Shown here one piece after another: positions 47,544-59,219 of a DNA stretch of 64,000 bases; the first letter of the stretch is position 1, and the number at the start of each line of letters is the position of its first letter. Position numbers and translations under genes: made by a program. This stretch comes from Providencia vermicola. GTDB lineage: Bacteria; Pseudomonadota; Gammaproteobacteria; Enterobacterales; Enterobacteriaceae. The notes beneath the pieces are model-generated. The model was not told the DNA's origin. It did not search any database and saw only the letters and a list, made by a program, of their open reading frames with translations. The DNA is taken from contig NZ_JAGSPI010000003.1 of NCBI RefSeq assembly GCF_020381325.1, positions 124,001-188,000 on the forward strand, written 5' to 3'.

Positions 47544-48143
47544 GTGCTGGAAAATCATTTAAACATATTTATTCGAGCTGCATTTATTGAAAATATGGCC
47601 TTGAGCTTTTTCCTCGGAATGTGTACTTTCCTCGCGGTATCCAAAGAGGTTAAAACCTCATTTAAATTAGGCTTAACCGTGGTTGTCTTACTCACGATAG
47701 CTACGCCCATCAATAACTTGATCTATAACTATGTTCTTCGAGACGGAGCTATAGCTGAAGGTATTGACTTATCATTTTTATCCTTTGTCACGTTTATTGC
47801 TGTTTTAGCTGCTTTAGTCCAGATCTTAGAAATGTTCCTAGATAAATTTATACCCTCCCTTTATCACTCTCTGGGGGTATTCTTACCACTCTTAACTATT
47901 CACTGTGCTATTTTTGGAGCAACCATTTTTATGGTTGAAAGGAACTATACATTCACAGAATCTGTTGTTTATGGTGCTGGTTGTGGAATAGGTTGGATGT
48001 TGGCTATTATTGCCCTTGCGGGTCTTCGTGAGAAAATGAAATACTCTGATATTCCAAAAGGATTAAGAGGATTAGGAATAACATTTATTACCGTAGGTTT
48101 AATGTCCCTTGGCTTTATGTCTTTTTCAGGTATTTCGCTCTAA
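47544..48143 (+). CDS. nqrE: Orphan NqrE-like Na+-NQR subunit
   Basis: 199 residues, six membrane helices, essentially a full-length NqrE (Vibrio NqrE 198 residues): [108 protein letters not shown]. The cysteines that share the membrane [2Fe-2S] centre with NqrD are kept (Cys27, Cys121). It is NqrE rather than RnfA by its N-terminus. No nqrA-D or nqrF lies nearby, so this is either a second copy or a displaced gene. GTG start with a perfect AAGGAGG site 4 bases upstream; expression looks likely. Confidence 0.9.
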   Translation: MLENHLNIFIRAAFIENMALSFFLGMCTFLAVSKEVKTSFKLGLTVVVLLTIATPINNLIYNYVLRDGAIAEGIDLSFLSFVTFIAVLAALVQILEMFLDKFIPSLYHSLGVFLPLLTIHCAIFGATIFMVERNYTFTESVVYGAGCGIGWMLAIIALAGLREKMKYSDIPKGLRGLGITFITVGLMSLGFMSFSGISL

Positions 48144-48184
48144 TTTTGCATTGAATAGCGCATTTCTAAACCATCTCATTCTAT

Positions 48185-48223
48185 AATGTTAAAAAGCTAA
48201 TAAGGACATTACTTTTTAACATT
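48185..48223 (+). terminator. Possible terminator of the orphan nqrE
   Basis: AATGTTAAAAAG / CTTTTTAACATT, perfect 12-bp arms with a 15-base loop, 42 bases after the stop codon. AT-rich stem and no clean T tract make it moderate. Confidence 0.5.
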
Positions 48224-48338
48224 TAAACTTGCTTGTGAAGAGGCTCCCCCTTTTCTTTCGTTCCTAGCTTTTTTCTCAATCCCGCTACTCTTTCTATCCG
48301 ATCTGTAACTTCTATCACTTTTTATTTTTACTCTAAAT

Positions 48339-48367
48339 TGGCTTAAAAGGTAAACACTGGTATGATT
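48339..48367 (+). promoter_or_regulatory. Sigma-70-like promoter of the candidate sRNA
   Basis: TTGGCT (-35) and TATGAT (-10) are separated by exactly 17 bases, with a TGG extension just before the -10. A transcript would start near 48374. No ORF follows. Confidence 0.6.
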
Positions 48368-48373
48368 CAAATG

Positions 48374-48457
48374 CCGACTCAAACGATAGGCACTTTATAA
48401 CTATAATAATACAGATACATTTCCATTAGATACCCCTGCTTGCAGGGGCTTTTTTAT
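48374..48457 (+). ncRNA. Candidate small RNA, about 84 nt
   Basis: Starts from the promoter above and ends at a strong intrinsic terminator (CCCCTG-CTTG-CAGGGG at 48433-48448 and then a T6 tract). There is no ORF or ribosome site inside. A short 5' hairpin (TGCC/GGCA, about 48373-48393) is followed by an unstructured AT-rich middle that could pair with mRNAs and bind Hfq with the terminator tail. It matches none of the enterobacterial sRNAs I can recall. Confidence 0.55.
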
Positions 48458-48732
48458 AAAGAACAGCATTCACGTTGAAGTGCTATATTTGGTAATTACA
48501 TTTTATACAACAAGTAATATTCGTAAAATTAGTCATACAATTGGTTGAGAACATTTCTCTTTTCACTATATCTCTTTGGAATCCCCCTCCTGTAGGTATC
48601 TTTTCATCCTTCTTTTCATGCTACTTGTTACATTATTTAACCCTTTGTTAAGGTAATACATGGTTATTTGGCATACAGTAGTACTAGTTTTATCAAAATC
48701 ATCAATTGGAAATTTACAATTAAGGTGGCACT

Positions 48733-48942
48733 ATGCGATTTAATTTGACCCAAATAAGTATCTTAGAAGAAAACTCCAAAATAATTGGTTTAGACCTCAT
48801 TCTAAGTGGAGATGATAAATCTACTCACCATTTTAAAATGGATATCAAAGGGTTGGATATGATGAACCTCACTTTAAGAGATATTGAGAAACAAGCAATT
48901 AAACAGGTTAAACATAATTTTGAACATTGCTCCAATGGATAA
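48733..48942 (+). CDS. Small conserved-looking protein, unknown function
   Basis: 69 residues, not recognised. The start is well supported by AAGGTGG about 5 bases before the ATG. The sequence is amphipathic: two strands (RFNLTQISILEENSKIIGLDLILSG), a charged turn (DDKSTHHF), a third strand and a C-terminal helix (LRDIEKQAIKQVKHNFEH). No signal or membrane segment. Stands alone in AT-rich DNA. Confidence 0.55.
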   Translation: MRFNLTQISILEENSKIIGLDLILSGDDKSTHHFKMDIKGLDMMNLTLRDIEKQAIKQVKHNFEHCSNG

Positions 48943-49681
48943 CTAGGCACCACATCCACTTTATTCCAATGTATCTATCTCATACTGGCTTAGGCCAGAC
49001 AAAACTCACCCTTTAATCAGAGCATCATCTGAACCCTACCATCATCCAATACCTTCTAGGTATATGAGTATCTATGATTGAAAAATAATCAGTTAAAACC
49101 ATCAAGTTTTAAAATAACATACCGATAAACTAAACTATTACGCCCAATTTTGATATAGAGCATCAATACGTTTCGATACAATGAACTCATTCCAAATAAG
49201 TAACAAAGCAACTAGTACCTATTCCAGAAAATATTTGTAACAAATCTTTTCCAATGGTAAGTTTTCATTTCACCATTGTTTTATCCATGTAAAAAATAAT
49301 AATAAATTTTGTCTCAAACCGATAAAAAAGAATAATAAAAGTATTGAATAAATAAAAAACCAAACAAATATCATAAAATGATGGTTCATATTATTATTTA
49401 TTAATACATGAGAAATGCTATCGCATATACACGCAATAAGAGTATTTGCGATAATCACAAAATTCGTCGCGTGAAATACATAAAATTAACAAATTGATTT
49501 ATAAACTTATTTATCAATATGTTGAGAACATCTCACCACTAAAACCAAACGGTTGTTTAATTTCAGTTAATAGCCACCACCAATTAAAAAATTGAAAAAC
49601 AAGTATTTAAAACGATTGTACTTGATATAAATATTTGACTAGTTTTTATCTCAGAAAATTCTTAATAAAAAAGAGGTTAAT
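48943..49681. other. Long AT-rich gap before the HTH genes
   Basis: 739 bases. A GTG-started 62-codon frame on the minus strand (49270-49458) would encode a hydrophobic peptide but has no ribosome site, so it is not called. Otherwise no gene, terminator or repeat was recognised; the region probably contains the promoter of the HTH pair. Confidence 0.5.
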
Positions 49682-50005
49682 ATGAATCGTGCTATTTTAA
49701 ATAGCAAAGTTAATACCTTAGTGGGAAATTATTTAAGGCAAAAACGTATTGAAAATGATATGACTGGTGCTGAAGTTAGCGAGTTACTTCATGTTAGTCA
49801 GCAACAAATTTCACGTTATGAAAATGGTATTAATACTATTTCATTCAGTTTAATCCTACTTTTTCTTATCAAATTAAATATCAGTGTAGAATCCTTTTTT
49901 GTTTCTTTACTGAAGGAGCTAGAAAATGAAGGTGATATTATAGACTTAGGATTAAGTTTATATTTGAATCCATCATCTAGAAAAAATCAATATCTTTATA
50001 TATAA
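49682..50005 (+). CDS. XRE-type regulator, MrpJ-like
   Basis: 107 residues, the same length as Proteus mirabilis MrpJ, with a Cro/CI helix-turn-helix (VGNYLRQKRIENDMTGAEVSELLHVSQQQISRYENG, about residues 14-48). The SQQQISRYENG recognition helix is the hallmark of MrpJ-type regulators, which sit at the end of fimbrial operons and repress flagella. Here no fimbrial gene is adjacent. AGAGG precedes the ATG. A second HTH gene follows after 45 bases, likely in the same transcript. Function by family analogy only. Confidence 0.7.
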   Translation: MNRAILNSKVNTLVGNYLRQKRIENDMTGAEVSELLHVSQQQISRYENGINTISFSLILLFLIKLNISVESFFVSLLKELENEGDIIDLGLSLYLNPSSRKNQYLYI

Positions 50006-50050
50006 AACACCTCATCAACATCAGATTCAATAACTAAATCAGAAATATAA

Positions 50051-50269
50051 ATGTTAAAAAACAATAAAAACCTTGGCCTATACATACAAAAAAATAGAAG
50101 AATTAATCATATTTCAATTAATAAAATGGCAAATTTATTACACATATCAACAGATTTTTATCTGTCTTATGAAAATGGTGAAAAATCCATTTATGCAGAC
50201 CATTTATTTTATATCGCTAAAATTTTAAATATTGATATCAGCCAGTTAGTTAACGTTTATTTAGAATAG
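50051..50269 (+). CDS. Small XRE-type HTH protein
   Basis: 72 residues, a single HTH domain with little else: LGLYIQKNRRINHISINKMANLLHISTDFYLSYENGEKSIYADHLFYIAKILNIDISQLVNVY. The usual Q-x-x-I-S-x-Y-E-N-G is changed to TDFYLSYENG, so DNA contacts may differ from those of its neighbour. It may be a partner or modifier of the MrpJ-like protein. Weak ribosome site, so translation may be coupled to the upstream gene. Confidence 0.65.
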   Translation: MLKNNKNLGLYIQKNRRINHISINKMANLLHISTDFYLSYENGEKSIYADHLFYIAKILNIDISQLVNVYLE

Positions 50270-50469
50270 TTAACTTATTGCAATTAAGTGTCAGAGGTTC
50301 ATTAAGACCTCTGACCTTCAATAGCAAACCCACTAATAGCTCCTCTCCTCCTATTTTGTAAAAATATATCAATATGCAATAAAAAGCATGTCTTTTAATA
50401 TTGGATAACGCGGTCACAACTTCGCATTTTATGTCTTCTACAATGTACATCCTAAAAGTAGGAGAAAAA

Positions 50470-51447
50470 ATGAACGCTAAAAATAAACCAAACGTACTGG
50501 AACTTATTTCAATAGAAATGAAAAAAGTCATTGATTACTATTCAAAAAATATAACTAACTCACCTCAAAGTACTGATTTAGCATCATTGCGTAGCGCTTA
50601 TAATGAAGATAGAAAATATTGGAATGCAGATGCCCCCATCATGCAATCAACCCATGATGTTAACATTCAAACGCCTTATGGTTGTACCCTTACACGCATA
50701 TTTCAGCCTACAATAACTACACCTGCAACATTATTTTATATCCATGGTGGCGGGTTTATTTTAGGTAATCTTGATACCCATGACAGAATAATGCGCTTAC
50801 TAGCGCTATATACTGGCTGTACCATCATTGGTATAGACTATTCTTTATCACCCGAAGCCCGTTATCCTCAAGCAATTGAGGAAATATCTATGGCATATCA
50901 GTTTTATGCCCTTAATTCCGAGAAGTATAATATTAATATGGATCAGACGGGCTTTGCGGGGGATTCTGCTGGCGCAATGTTATCATTAGCGACAACACTT
51001 TGGCTTCGCGATAATAATATTGTAAATCAAGAAATTAAAGCTAATTTACTTTGGTACGGCCTCTATGGTTTGCAAGATTCAGTGAGCCGTCGACTTTATG
51101 GCGGCGAGTGGGATGGATTAACACAAAAAGACCTTGAAGGATATGACAGCGCCTATCTTGGTGAGTCAGGAAGTCGCGAAGTACCATACTACTGTTTATT
51201 CAATAACGATTTAACTCATAATATTCCACCTTGCTTTATTGCCAGTGCAGAGTTTGATCCTCTTTTAGATGATAGCATCGCATTATTCAATACATTAAAA
51301 AGCAATAAGATATCCTGCAAATATAAGATGTACCCAGGTACATTACATGCTTTTTTACATTATAGCCGTATGATGAATATTGCTGATGAAGCAATTAGAG
51401 ATGGCGCCGAGTATTTTAAAAAACTTATCTCTGAAAATAGCTTCTAG
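50470..51447 (+). CDS. aes: Acetyl esterase Aes
   Basis: Cytoplasmic alpha/beta-hydrolase of the hormone-sensitive-lipase class. The oxyanion motif [21 protein letters not shown] and nucleophile motif [14 protein letters not shown] are nearly identical to E. coli Aes; the catalytic Asp ([10 protein letters not shown]) and His ([14 protein letters not shown]) are present. E. coli Aes hydrolyses short-chain esters and also binds MalT to damp maltose gene expression. The ATG at 50470 is chosen over an upstream TTG because GGAG lies 6 bases before it; 325 residues (E. coli 319). Confidence 0.94.
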   Translation: MNAKNKPNVLELISIEMKKVIDYYSKNITNSPQSTDLASLRSAYNEDRKYWNADAPIMQSTHDVNIQTPYGCTLTRIFQPTITTPATLFYIHGGGFILGNLDTHDRIMRLLALYTGCTIIGIDYSLSPEARYPQAIEEISMAYQFYALNSEKYNINMDQTGFAGDSAGAMLSLATTLWLRDNNIVNQEIKANLLWYGLYGLQDSVSRRLYGGEWDGLTQKDLEGYDSAYLGESGSREVPYYCLFNNDLTHNIPPCFIASAEFDPLLDDSIALFNTLKSNKISCKYKMYPGTLHAFLHYSRMMNIADEAIRDGAEYFKKLISENSF

Positions 51448-51537
51448 AGCTAGATTCTGTCATTCAATTTTCTGTATTGCTTTATTTGATTAATACTTAC
51501 AAGTAAAATTATCTTATAGAGCAAAACAGAGGTTATT

Positions 51538-51987
51538 ATGCTAATTAGCCTAAAAGCAGTTACAAAAGAAAACTATGAATCTATTTGCCTTTTAGACGTA
51601 TCTGATGAGCAAGAAGAATATGTTGCTTCAAACACTTGGTCCCTAGTGGAAGCCGCTTATAATGAAAACTATACTATAAGGGCTATTTACTGTGATGATG
51701 AACCTGTTGGTTTCTTTATGTGGGTGCAAGAAAACGCAACAAGAATATCAATTTGGCGGTTTATGATTGACAAACATCACCAAAATAAAGGAATTGGTAG
51801 AAAAGCGCTTAGTCTTGCACTCACCGAAATAAAACAGACAGAATCAATTACTGAAATTGAAATATGTTATAACCCTGACAATCCTGTCGCCAAAAATTTT
51901 TATTCCTCATTTGGCTTCAGTGAGGTCGGTATGGATAAAAATAATGAAGACATGCTTGCGTTAATTGACCTTAAAAAAGAGCAATGA
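51538..51987 (+). CDS. GNAT-family acetyltransferase (BltD-like)
   Basis: 149 residues with a full GNAT core: IWRFMIDKHHQNKGIGRKALSLALTEI holds the acetyl-CoA motif Q/R-x-x-G-x-G/A (about 78-104), and NPDNPVAKNFYSSFGFSEVG is motif B. The overall pattern, including an early VGFFMW, resembles Bacillus BltD-type spermine/spermidine acetyltransferases; the substrate is not certain. AGAGG precedes the ATG. It lies 90 bases after aes and may be cotranscribed with it. Confidence 0.78.
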   Translation: MLISLKAVTKENYESICLLDVSDEQEEYVASNTWSLVEAAYNENYTIRAIYCDDEPVGFFMWVQENATRISIWRFMIDKHHQNKGIGRKALSLALTEIKQTESITEIEICYNPDNPVAKNFYSSFGFSEVGMDKNNEDMLALIDLKKEQ

Positions 51988-52224
51988 ATTTTTCCCTTAA
52001 CCTAGAGAAAAAACCTCTGCAGCAGTAGTCATTATCTCAATATATGCATATTGCCCTCCTGCAAGGTGTTCCTATTTATTATAGGCAATAGGTAAACACA
52101 CAATCATTGAAGTAATTAAACTGTGAGGGTGATTTTCGGTAGTTATATACCAATAAAGGCCTCAGTAGTGTAATGACCCACTAATTTGACTATTAATTAC
52201 CGAAAGGCTTTTTACTGTCGTCAT

Positions 52225-52725
52225 TCACCTTTCCAATGTATAAACACAGTCATCAAACATAACTCCTCCAATAGTGTAGTTATCTTTAATAACGTCTGTA
52301 AGGATAAACCCATTTTTTTCTAGAACGCTAACTGATGCCGTGTTTCCATCCGTAACCACGGCTTGATACCGTGAAATGGCGGATAATTCAGGGAGTTCCA
52401 ATAAAGCGGCCAATGAGTCAGTAGCCAAAGACATACCTGAAAACTCACTCGCTATCATGTAACCAACTTCAGCCACCAGCTCACGGCTTTCTTGATCAAT
52501 CATTAAACCCGTTAACCCCATCGGAATTCCATCAACTTTTCTTCTGATCACTAGGCATAACCAATGAGAAGACGACAAGTCCCATTTTGGTAGGCGGCTT
52601 TCAAAAGCATATTTGATTTGTTCATCACTTAATGGGTCAGAAACGAACCGCATTATTTCAGCATCTGTATATAGCTTCCTGAAAAAATCCCAATCTGCTT
52701 GTGTTATCTTTGTTAGCTCAAACAT
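52225..52725 (-). CDS. GNAT-family acetyltransferase (RimJ/RimL-like)
   Basis: 166 residues. N-terminal LTKITQADWDFFRKLYTDAEIMRFVSDPLS is typical of the RimJ/RimL-like acetyltransferase_3 class. The acetyl-CoA-binding segment EVGYMIASEFSGMSLATDSLAALL and TDGNTASVSVLEKNGFILTDVIKDNYTIGG follow the class pattern. Substrate may be a protein N-terminus or a small amine; not decidable. GGAGAG site upstream. Convergent with the preceding GNAT gene and upstream of the icd terminator region. Confidence 0.8.
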   Translation of the reverse strand: MFELTKITQADWDFFRKLYTDAEIMRFVSDPLSDEQIKYAFESRLPKWDLSSSHWLCLVIRRKVDGIPMGLTGLMIDQESRELVAEVGYMIASEFSGMSLATDSLAALLELPELSAISRYQAVVTDGNTASVSVLEKNGFILTDVIKDNYTIGGVMFDDCVYTLER

Positions 52726-52838
52726 TATTTTCTCTCCAGCAATGAAATTTAGCGATATTTGGGATGACCATTGACATGTAACACAATAAAAAAACGGGAA
52801 CCCTTAGGCTCCCGTTCTTAATCACAACACGTAATAAA

Positions 52839-54092
52839 TTACATGTGTGCGATCATTGCATCGCCGAATTCGCTACATTTCAGTAATTTAGCGCCTTCTA
52901 ACTGACGTTCGAAATCGTAAGTGACAGTTTTAGCCGCAATTGCGCCTTCCATACCTTTAACGATTAAGTCAGCCGCTTCAGTCCAACCCATATGGCGCAG
53001 CATCATTTCAGCAGAAAGGATGATAGAACCTGGGTTTACTTTGTCCTGACCTGCATATTTAGGTGCAGTACCGTGAGTTGCTTCGAATAATGCGCACTCA
53101 GAACCAATGTTAGCGCCTGGAGCAATACCGATACCACCAACTTGCGCTGCTAATGCATCAGAAATGTAGTCACCGTTTAGGTTCATACACGCAATAACAT
53201 CATATTCCGCAGGGCGCAGCAGGATTTGTTGTAAGAATGCATCTGCAATCACATCTTTAACGATGATATCTTTGCCTGTTTTAGGGTTTTTAATTTTAAC
53301 CCATGGGCCGCCATCTAATAATTCGCCGCCGAATTCTTCTTGTGCTAATTGGTAACCCCAATCTTTAAACGCACCTTCAGTGAATTTCATAATGTTGCCT
53401 TTATGAACTAAAGTCACTGAATCACGACCATTATCAATTGCATATTCAATTGCCGCGCGAACTAAACGTTTTGTTCCTTCTTCTGAACATGGTTTGATAC
53501 CGATACCACAATCTTGTGGGAAACGGATTTTTGTCACGCCCATTTCATCTTTCAGGAATTTAATGACTTTGTCAGCTTCTGCGCTACCTGCTTTCCACTC
53601 AATCCCTGCGTAGATATCTTCAGAGTTTTCACGGAAAATAACCATATCGGTCAGTTCAGGCTGTTTAACTGGGCTTGGTGTGCCTTTGTAATAACGTACT
53701 GGACGTAAGCAGATGTACAGGTCAAGTTGTTGACGTAGTGCAACGTTCAAAGAACGAATACCACCACCAACTGGAGTTGTTAAAGGACCTTTAATTGAAA
53801 CGCGGTAATCACGGATTAAATCGAGAGTTTCTTCTGGTAACCAAACATCTTTACCATAAATTTGTGTAGATTTTTCGCCAGTGTAAATTTCCATCCAAGA
53901 AATTTTGCGCTCACCGTTGTAAGCTTTTTTAACTGCCGCATCAACCACTTTTAACATTGCTGGAGTGACATCAACACCAATGCCGTCACCTTCGATATAA
54001 GGGATAATTGGGTTGTTCGGAACGTTTAGTTTGCCTTTTGCATCAATGGTAATTTTAGCGCCTTCTGCCGGAACTACTACTTTGCTTTCCAT
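52839..54092 (-). CDS. icd: NADP-dependent isocitrate dehydrogenase
   Basis: TCA-cycle enzyme oxidising isocitrate to 2-oxoglutarate, NADP+ dependent. The 417-residue protein follows E. coli Icd, including [13 protein letters not shown] with Ser114, the counterpart of the AceK-phosphorylated Ser113. The divalent-metal and substrate residues in [15 protein letters not shown] and the NADP site around [12 protein letters not shown] are intact. AGGAGAGG lies just upstream. It is transcribed away from rluE, the same arrangement as in E. coli. Confidence 0.97.
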   Translation of the reverse strand: MESKVVVPAEGAKITIDAKGKLNVPNNPIIPYIEGDGIGVDVTPAMLKVVDAAVKKAYNGERKISWMEIYTGEKSTQIYGKDVWLPEETLDLIRDYRVSIKGPLTTPVGGGIRSLNVALRQQLDLYICLRPVRYYKGTPSPVKQPELTDMVIFRENSEDIYAGIEWKAGSAEADKVIKFLKDEMGVTKIRFPQDCGIGIKPCSEEGTKRLVRAAIEYAIDNGRDSVTLVHKGNIMKFTEGAFKDWGYQLAQEEFGGELLDGGPWVKIKNPKTGKDIIVKDVIADAFLQQILLRPAEYDVIACMNLNGDYISDALAAQVGGIGIAPGANIGSECALFEATHGTAPKYAGQDKVNPGSIILSAEMMLRHMGWTEAADLIVKGMEGAIAAKTVTYDFERQLEGAKLLKCSEFGDAMIAHM

Positions 54093-54626
54093 TAACCTCT
54101 CCTTTCACTTGCGTATTTTGCTTGTTAATTTTTTGTAAGAGACGTGTCAATACTACTTCAATCTGCGTCGAACGCCAATGATTACTCACCTAAGCTTCAA
54201 TGACGATCGCATTTAACGTACTGAGCTCATTTATCAGTTAAAGAGGTACGCATTGATAACCACTTTCAAATCAATAGATTAATTCAGTTATTGCTTATTT
54301 TAATAAATAAATTAATTTTGATAAAAAAGGATGTACTTGAGGTTCTTACTCCAACGAATCACCTCTTTTGCAAAATTTATACTAACAAGATACTGCCCAT
54401 TAAAAATACGTTTCGCTCACACTATCACCATTACAATTATGCGATATGTGCTTATTTTTAAATGAAAAATTGATTTTATTGTTTTCAATGATTTTAAAGT
54501 TGTTAATTAATTATTGCAGTCGCAATCACCGTTGAGCACCTAGGATTTCATCGACAAATCCCCTACACTAAGGCATGGAAATATCGATTAAATTAATCAG
54601 AATAAACAAACCATTATTGAGTCATT
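54093..54626. other. Divergent icd / rluE promoter region
   Basis: 534 AT-rich bases without a gene. It should carry the icd promoter (minus) and the rluE promoter (plus). No specific operator was recognised. Confidence 0.5.
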
Positions 54627-55286
54627 ATGAATAAGCCGACCACTAAATCAGTGCAAAGAAAAAACAAAACACTGCAACAACCGACTGATTTAAAATATCG
54701 GAGCAAGCGAACGCTCGCTAAAACAACCACTATACAAACACCACGCAAAGTTATTCTGTTTAACAAACCCTTTGATGTATTGCCGCAGTTTACTGACGAA
54801 CAAGGCCGCGACACCCTAAAAAACTATATTCCTATTACGGATGTTTATGCTGCGGGTCGCCTTGATAGAGACAGTGAAGGTTTATTAATTTTGACCAACG
54901 ATGGAAAATTACAAGCGCGTTTGACACAACCTCAGAAAAAAACAGGGAAAATATACTATGCTCAAGTAGAGGGTATCCCTGATGAAAGTGCATTGGCACG
55001 ATTTCGCCAAGGGCTGACGTTAAATGATGGCCCGACACTTCCCGCAGGTATTGAGTTAGTCGATGAACCTAAATGGCTGTGGCCTCGCAATCCGCCAATT
55101 AGAGAACGCAGAAATATTCCAACAAGTTGGCTTAAAATTACATTATACGAAGGCCGTAATCGACAAGTGCGTCGTATGACGGCAAATATTGGATTCCCAA
55201 CGCTGCGCTTAATTCGCTATCAAATGGGTGAATTTGATTTAGGGAATTTATCAGTAGGTGAATGGATGGAGGTCAATGTTGTTTAA
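54627..55286 (+). CDS. rluE: 23S rRNA pseudouridine(2457) synthase
   Basis: Modifies U2457 of 23S rRNA. RsuA/RluE-type protein with the catalytic aspartate in [19 protein letters not shown] and the KTYYAQVEG-like strand ([13 protein letters not shown]). It has no S4 domain, as for E. coli RluE; the N-terminal 35 residues are basic ([16 protein letters not shown]). The C-terminus [22 protein letters not shown] is a family signature. Length 219 (E. coli 217). Its end overlaps nudJ by 11 bases. Confidence 0.95.
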   Translation: MNKPTTKSVQRKNKTLQQPTDLKYRSKRTLAKTTTIQTPRKVILFNKPFDVLPQFTDEQGRDTLKNYIPITDVYAAGRLDRDSEGLLILTNDGKLQARLTQPQKKTGKIYYAQVEGIPDESALARFRQGLTLNDGPTLPAGIELVDEPKWLWPRNPPIRERRNIPTSWLKITLYEGRNRQVRRMTANIGFPTLRLIRYQMGEFDLGNLSVGEWMEVNVV

Positions 55287-55728
55287 ACCCAATGTCACTG
55301 TCGCAACAGTTGTGCATGCTGAAGGCAAATTTCTAGTCGTCGAAGAGTGGATTAATGATAAACCCACTTGGAACCAGCCTGCAGGCCACTTAGAGGCTAA
55401 TGAAACTCTCTTACAAGCTGCTGAACGTGAGTTACTTGAAGAAACAGGCATACAAGCGACGCCAACTCAATTAATTCAAATCCATCAATGGATTGCACCT
55501 GATAGCACGCAATTTATTCGTTTTTTATTTGCTGTCGAACTTCCTGCGATTTGTGAAACTCAACCGCAAGACAGTGATATTGCTTGTTGCCACTGGGTAA
55601 CTGCGCAAGATATTTTAGAAAGTGACTGCCTGCGCTCTCCTTTAGTCGCTGAAAGTCTGCGTTGCTTCCAAACTGGGAATAATTACCCTCTAGATATTCT
55701 TTCATCTTATGGCTCTCACTACCAATAA
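55276..55728 (+). CDS. nudJ: Nudix hydrolase NudJ
   Basis: Phosphatase of the Nudix family; E. coli NudJ hydrolyses HMP-PP and nucleoside di/triphosphates to monophosphates. The Nudix box [23 protein letters not shown] is complete. The frame opens at a GTG at 55258, but ATG 55276 gives the conserved start (compare E. coli [19 protein letters not shown]) and lies close after GGAGG; the TTG at 55279 would have better spacing and cannot be excluded. Size 150 residues. Part of the rluE-nudJ-mnmA-hflD-purB cluster. Confidence 0.93.
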   Translation: MLFKPNVTVATVVHAEGKFLVVEEWINDKPTWNQPAGHLEANETLLQAAERELLEETGIQATPTQLIQIHQWIAPDSTQFIRFLFAVELPAICETQPQDSDIACCHWVTAQDILESDCLRSPLVAESLRCFQTGNNYPLDILSSYGSHYQ

Positions 55729-55845
55729 CCTCCCTTTGCTTGGTGAAATTGTCACCAAGCAATAATATTCTCTCTAACGCTGGTGCAACAAGGGGTCAAC
55801 ATGCTAAAGTATGGGGCTTGATTTTTCCGCAGTGAGACTATTTCC

Positions 55846-56967
55846 ATGTCAAATAACAGTACCATGTCAGATAACAGCCAGAAAAAAGTCATCGTCGGTA
55901 TGTCCGGTGGTGTTGACTCATCCGTATCCGCCTATTTGCTGCAGCAGCAAGGATATCAGGTAGCTGGCCTGTTTATGAAGAACTGGGAAGAAGATGACGA
56001 TACGGAATATTGCTCCGCTGCAACTGACCTTGCTGATGCGCAAGCTGTGTGTGATAAACTCGGCATCGAGTTACACACCATCAACTTTGCCGCAGAGTAT
56101 TGGGATAATGTATTCGAACATTTTTTAACCGAATACAAAGCGGGCCGCACGCCAAACCCTGACATCCTGTGTAACAAAGAAATCAAATTTAAAGCCTTCT
56201 TAGAATTTGCCGCTGAAGATTTAGGGGCAGATTATATTGCAACAGGCCACTATGTACGCCGCCGTGATGTCGACGGAAAAAGCCAGTTACTCCGTGGTTT
56301 AGATGGTAATAAAGACCAAAGCTATTTCCTGTATACACTCAGTCATGAACAAGTGGCAAAAAGCCTGTTCCCTGTCGGTGAGCTTGAAAAGCCTGAAGTC
56401 CGCCGCATTGCTGAAGAAATCGGTTTAATCACCGCAAAGAAAAAAGACTCAACAGGTATTTGCTTTATTGGTGAACGTAAATTCCGCGACTTCCTCGGTC
56501 GTTACCTTCCTGCTCAACCAGGTCCGATTGTCACGGTTGATGGTGAAACAATTGGTCAACATGAAGGCCTGATGTATCACACATTAGGGCAACGCAAGGG
56601 TTTAGGTATTGGTGGAACGAAAGAAGGTTCAGAAGAACCTTGGTATGTTGTCGATAAAGATGTTGAAAATAATATATTAATTGTTGCACAAGGCCATGAA
56701 CATCCACGGTTGATGTCTATCGGCTTGATTGCGCAGCAATTACACTGGGTTGATAGAAAAACGTTAACCCAACCATTGCGCTGTGTGGTCAAAACGCGTT
56801 ACCGTCAAGGGGATATCCCTTGTATAATTACGCCTATTGATGCAGAGCGAATCGAAGTCACATTTGATTACCCAGTTGCTGCTGTCACCCCAGGGCAATC
56901 TGCCGTGTTCTATATTGACGAAGTCTGCCTTGGTGGCGGCATTATTGAAGCGCGTATTCAGGAGTAG
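55846..56967 (+). CDS. mnmA: tRNA 2-thiouridylase MnmA
   Basis: ATP-dependent enzyme making 2-thiouridine at U34 of tRNAs for Lys, Glu and Gln, receiving sulfur from TusE. The PP-loop GMSGGVDSS is at about residues 18-26. The catalytic pair is Cys109 (PDILCNKEI) and Cys206 (STGICFIG), equivalent to Cys102 and Cys199 in E. coli. The N-terminus has seven more residues than E. coli; an internal ATG at 55864 would restore the E. coli length but has no ribosome site, so the first ATG is kept. hflD starts 2 bases after the stop. Confidence 0.95.
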   Translation: MSNNSTMSDNSQKKVIVGMSGGVDSSVSAYLLQQQGYQVAGLFMKNWEEDDDTEYCSAATDLADAQAVCDKLGIELHTINFAAEYWDNVFEHFLTEYKAGRTPNPDILCNKEIKFKAFLEFAAEDLGADYIATGHYVRRRDVDGKSQLLRGLDGNKDQSYFLYTLSHEQVAKSLFPVGELEKPEVRRIAEEIGLITAKKKDSTGICFIGERKFRDFLGRYLPAQPGPIVTVDGETIGQHEGLMYHTLGQRKGLGIGGTKEGSEEPWYVVDKDVENNILIVAQGHEHPRLMSIGLIAQQLHWVDRKTLTQPLRCVVKTRYRQGDIPCIITPIDAERIEVTFDYPVAAVTPGQSAVFYIDEVCLGGGIIEARIQE

Positions 56968-56969
56968 TT

Positions 56970-58984
<2,015 letters not shown>

Positions 58985-59001
58985 TCTTAGTTGATTTAAT
59001 C

Positions 59002-59027
59002 AGGCGGCCAATGTGCCGCCTTTTTTT
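59002..59027 (+). terminator. Terminator of purB
   Basis: AGGCGGC / GCCGCCT, 7-bp GC-rich stem with 6-base loop and a T7 tract, 18 bases after the stop. Confidence 0.92.
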
Positions 59028-59105
59028 ATCAACTCTGTTTCTATATGAACCATAGATACCCCTAAACAGTCTAATCACTCGAAAAAAACCGCTTTTTTTT
59101 TGCTT

Positions 59106-59122
59106 TGTTTGACTTATATTTA
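59106..59122 (+). promoter_or_regulatory. Possible PhoP box of phoPQ
   Basis: TGTTTG-ACTTA-TATTTA matches 10 of 12 positions of the PhoP direct repeat (T/G)GTTTA-N5-(T/G)GTTTA with exact spacing. It lies 98 bases before phoP, fitting the known autoregulation, but a matching -10 box at the usual distance is not obvious. Confidence 0.4.
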
Positions 59123-59219
59123 CTTAATCCCTTGTCGTGGCTGAGATCTCTTTTTACCATGACGTTTCTAGTGCACGATTATCTCGGTAAGCACTTTATT
59201 TTTACTATGAGGGTTTCAG

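Larger units (their letters stand above)
48144..48732. other. Gap with nqrE terminator-like repeat and a candidate sRNA
   Basis: No protein gene. It holds an inverted repeat at 48185-48223 after nqrE, then an isolated promoter-to-terminator unit at 48339-48457 on the plus strand. Confidence 0.6.

Noticed and set aside
49270-49458. 62-codon hydrophobic ORF on the minus strand
   Set aside because: GTG start with no ribosome site; AT-rich DNA readily gives hydrophobic frames. A real small membrane protein is not excluded.
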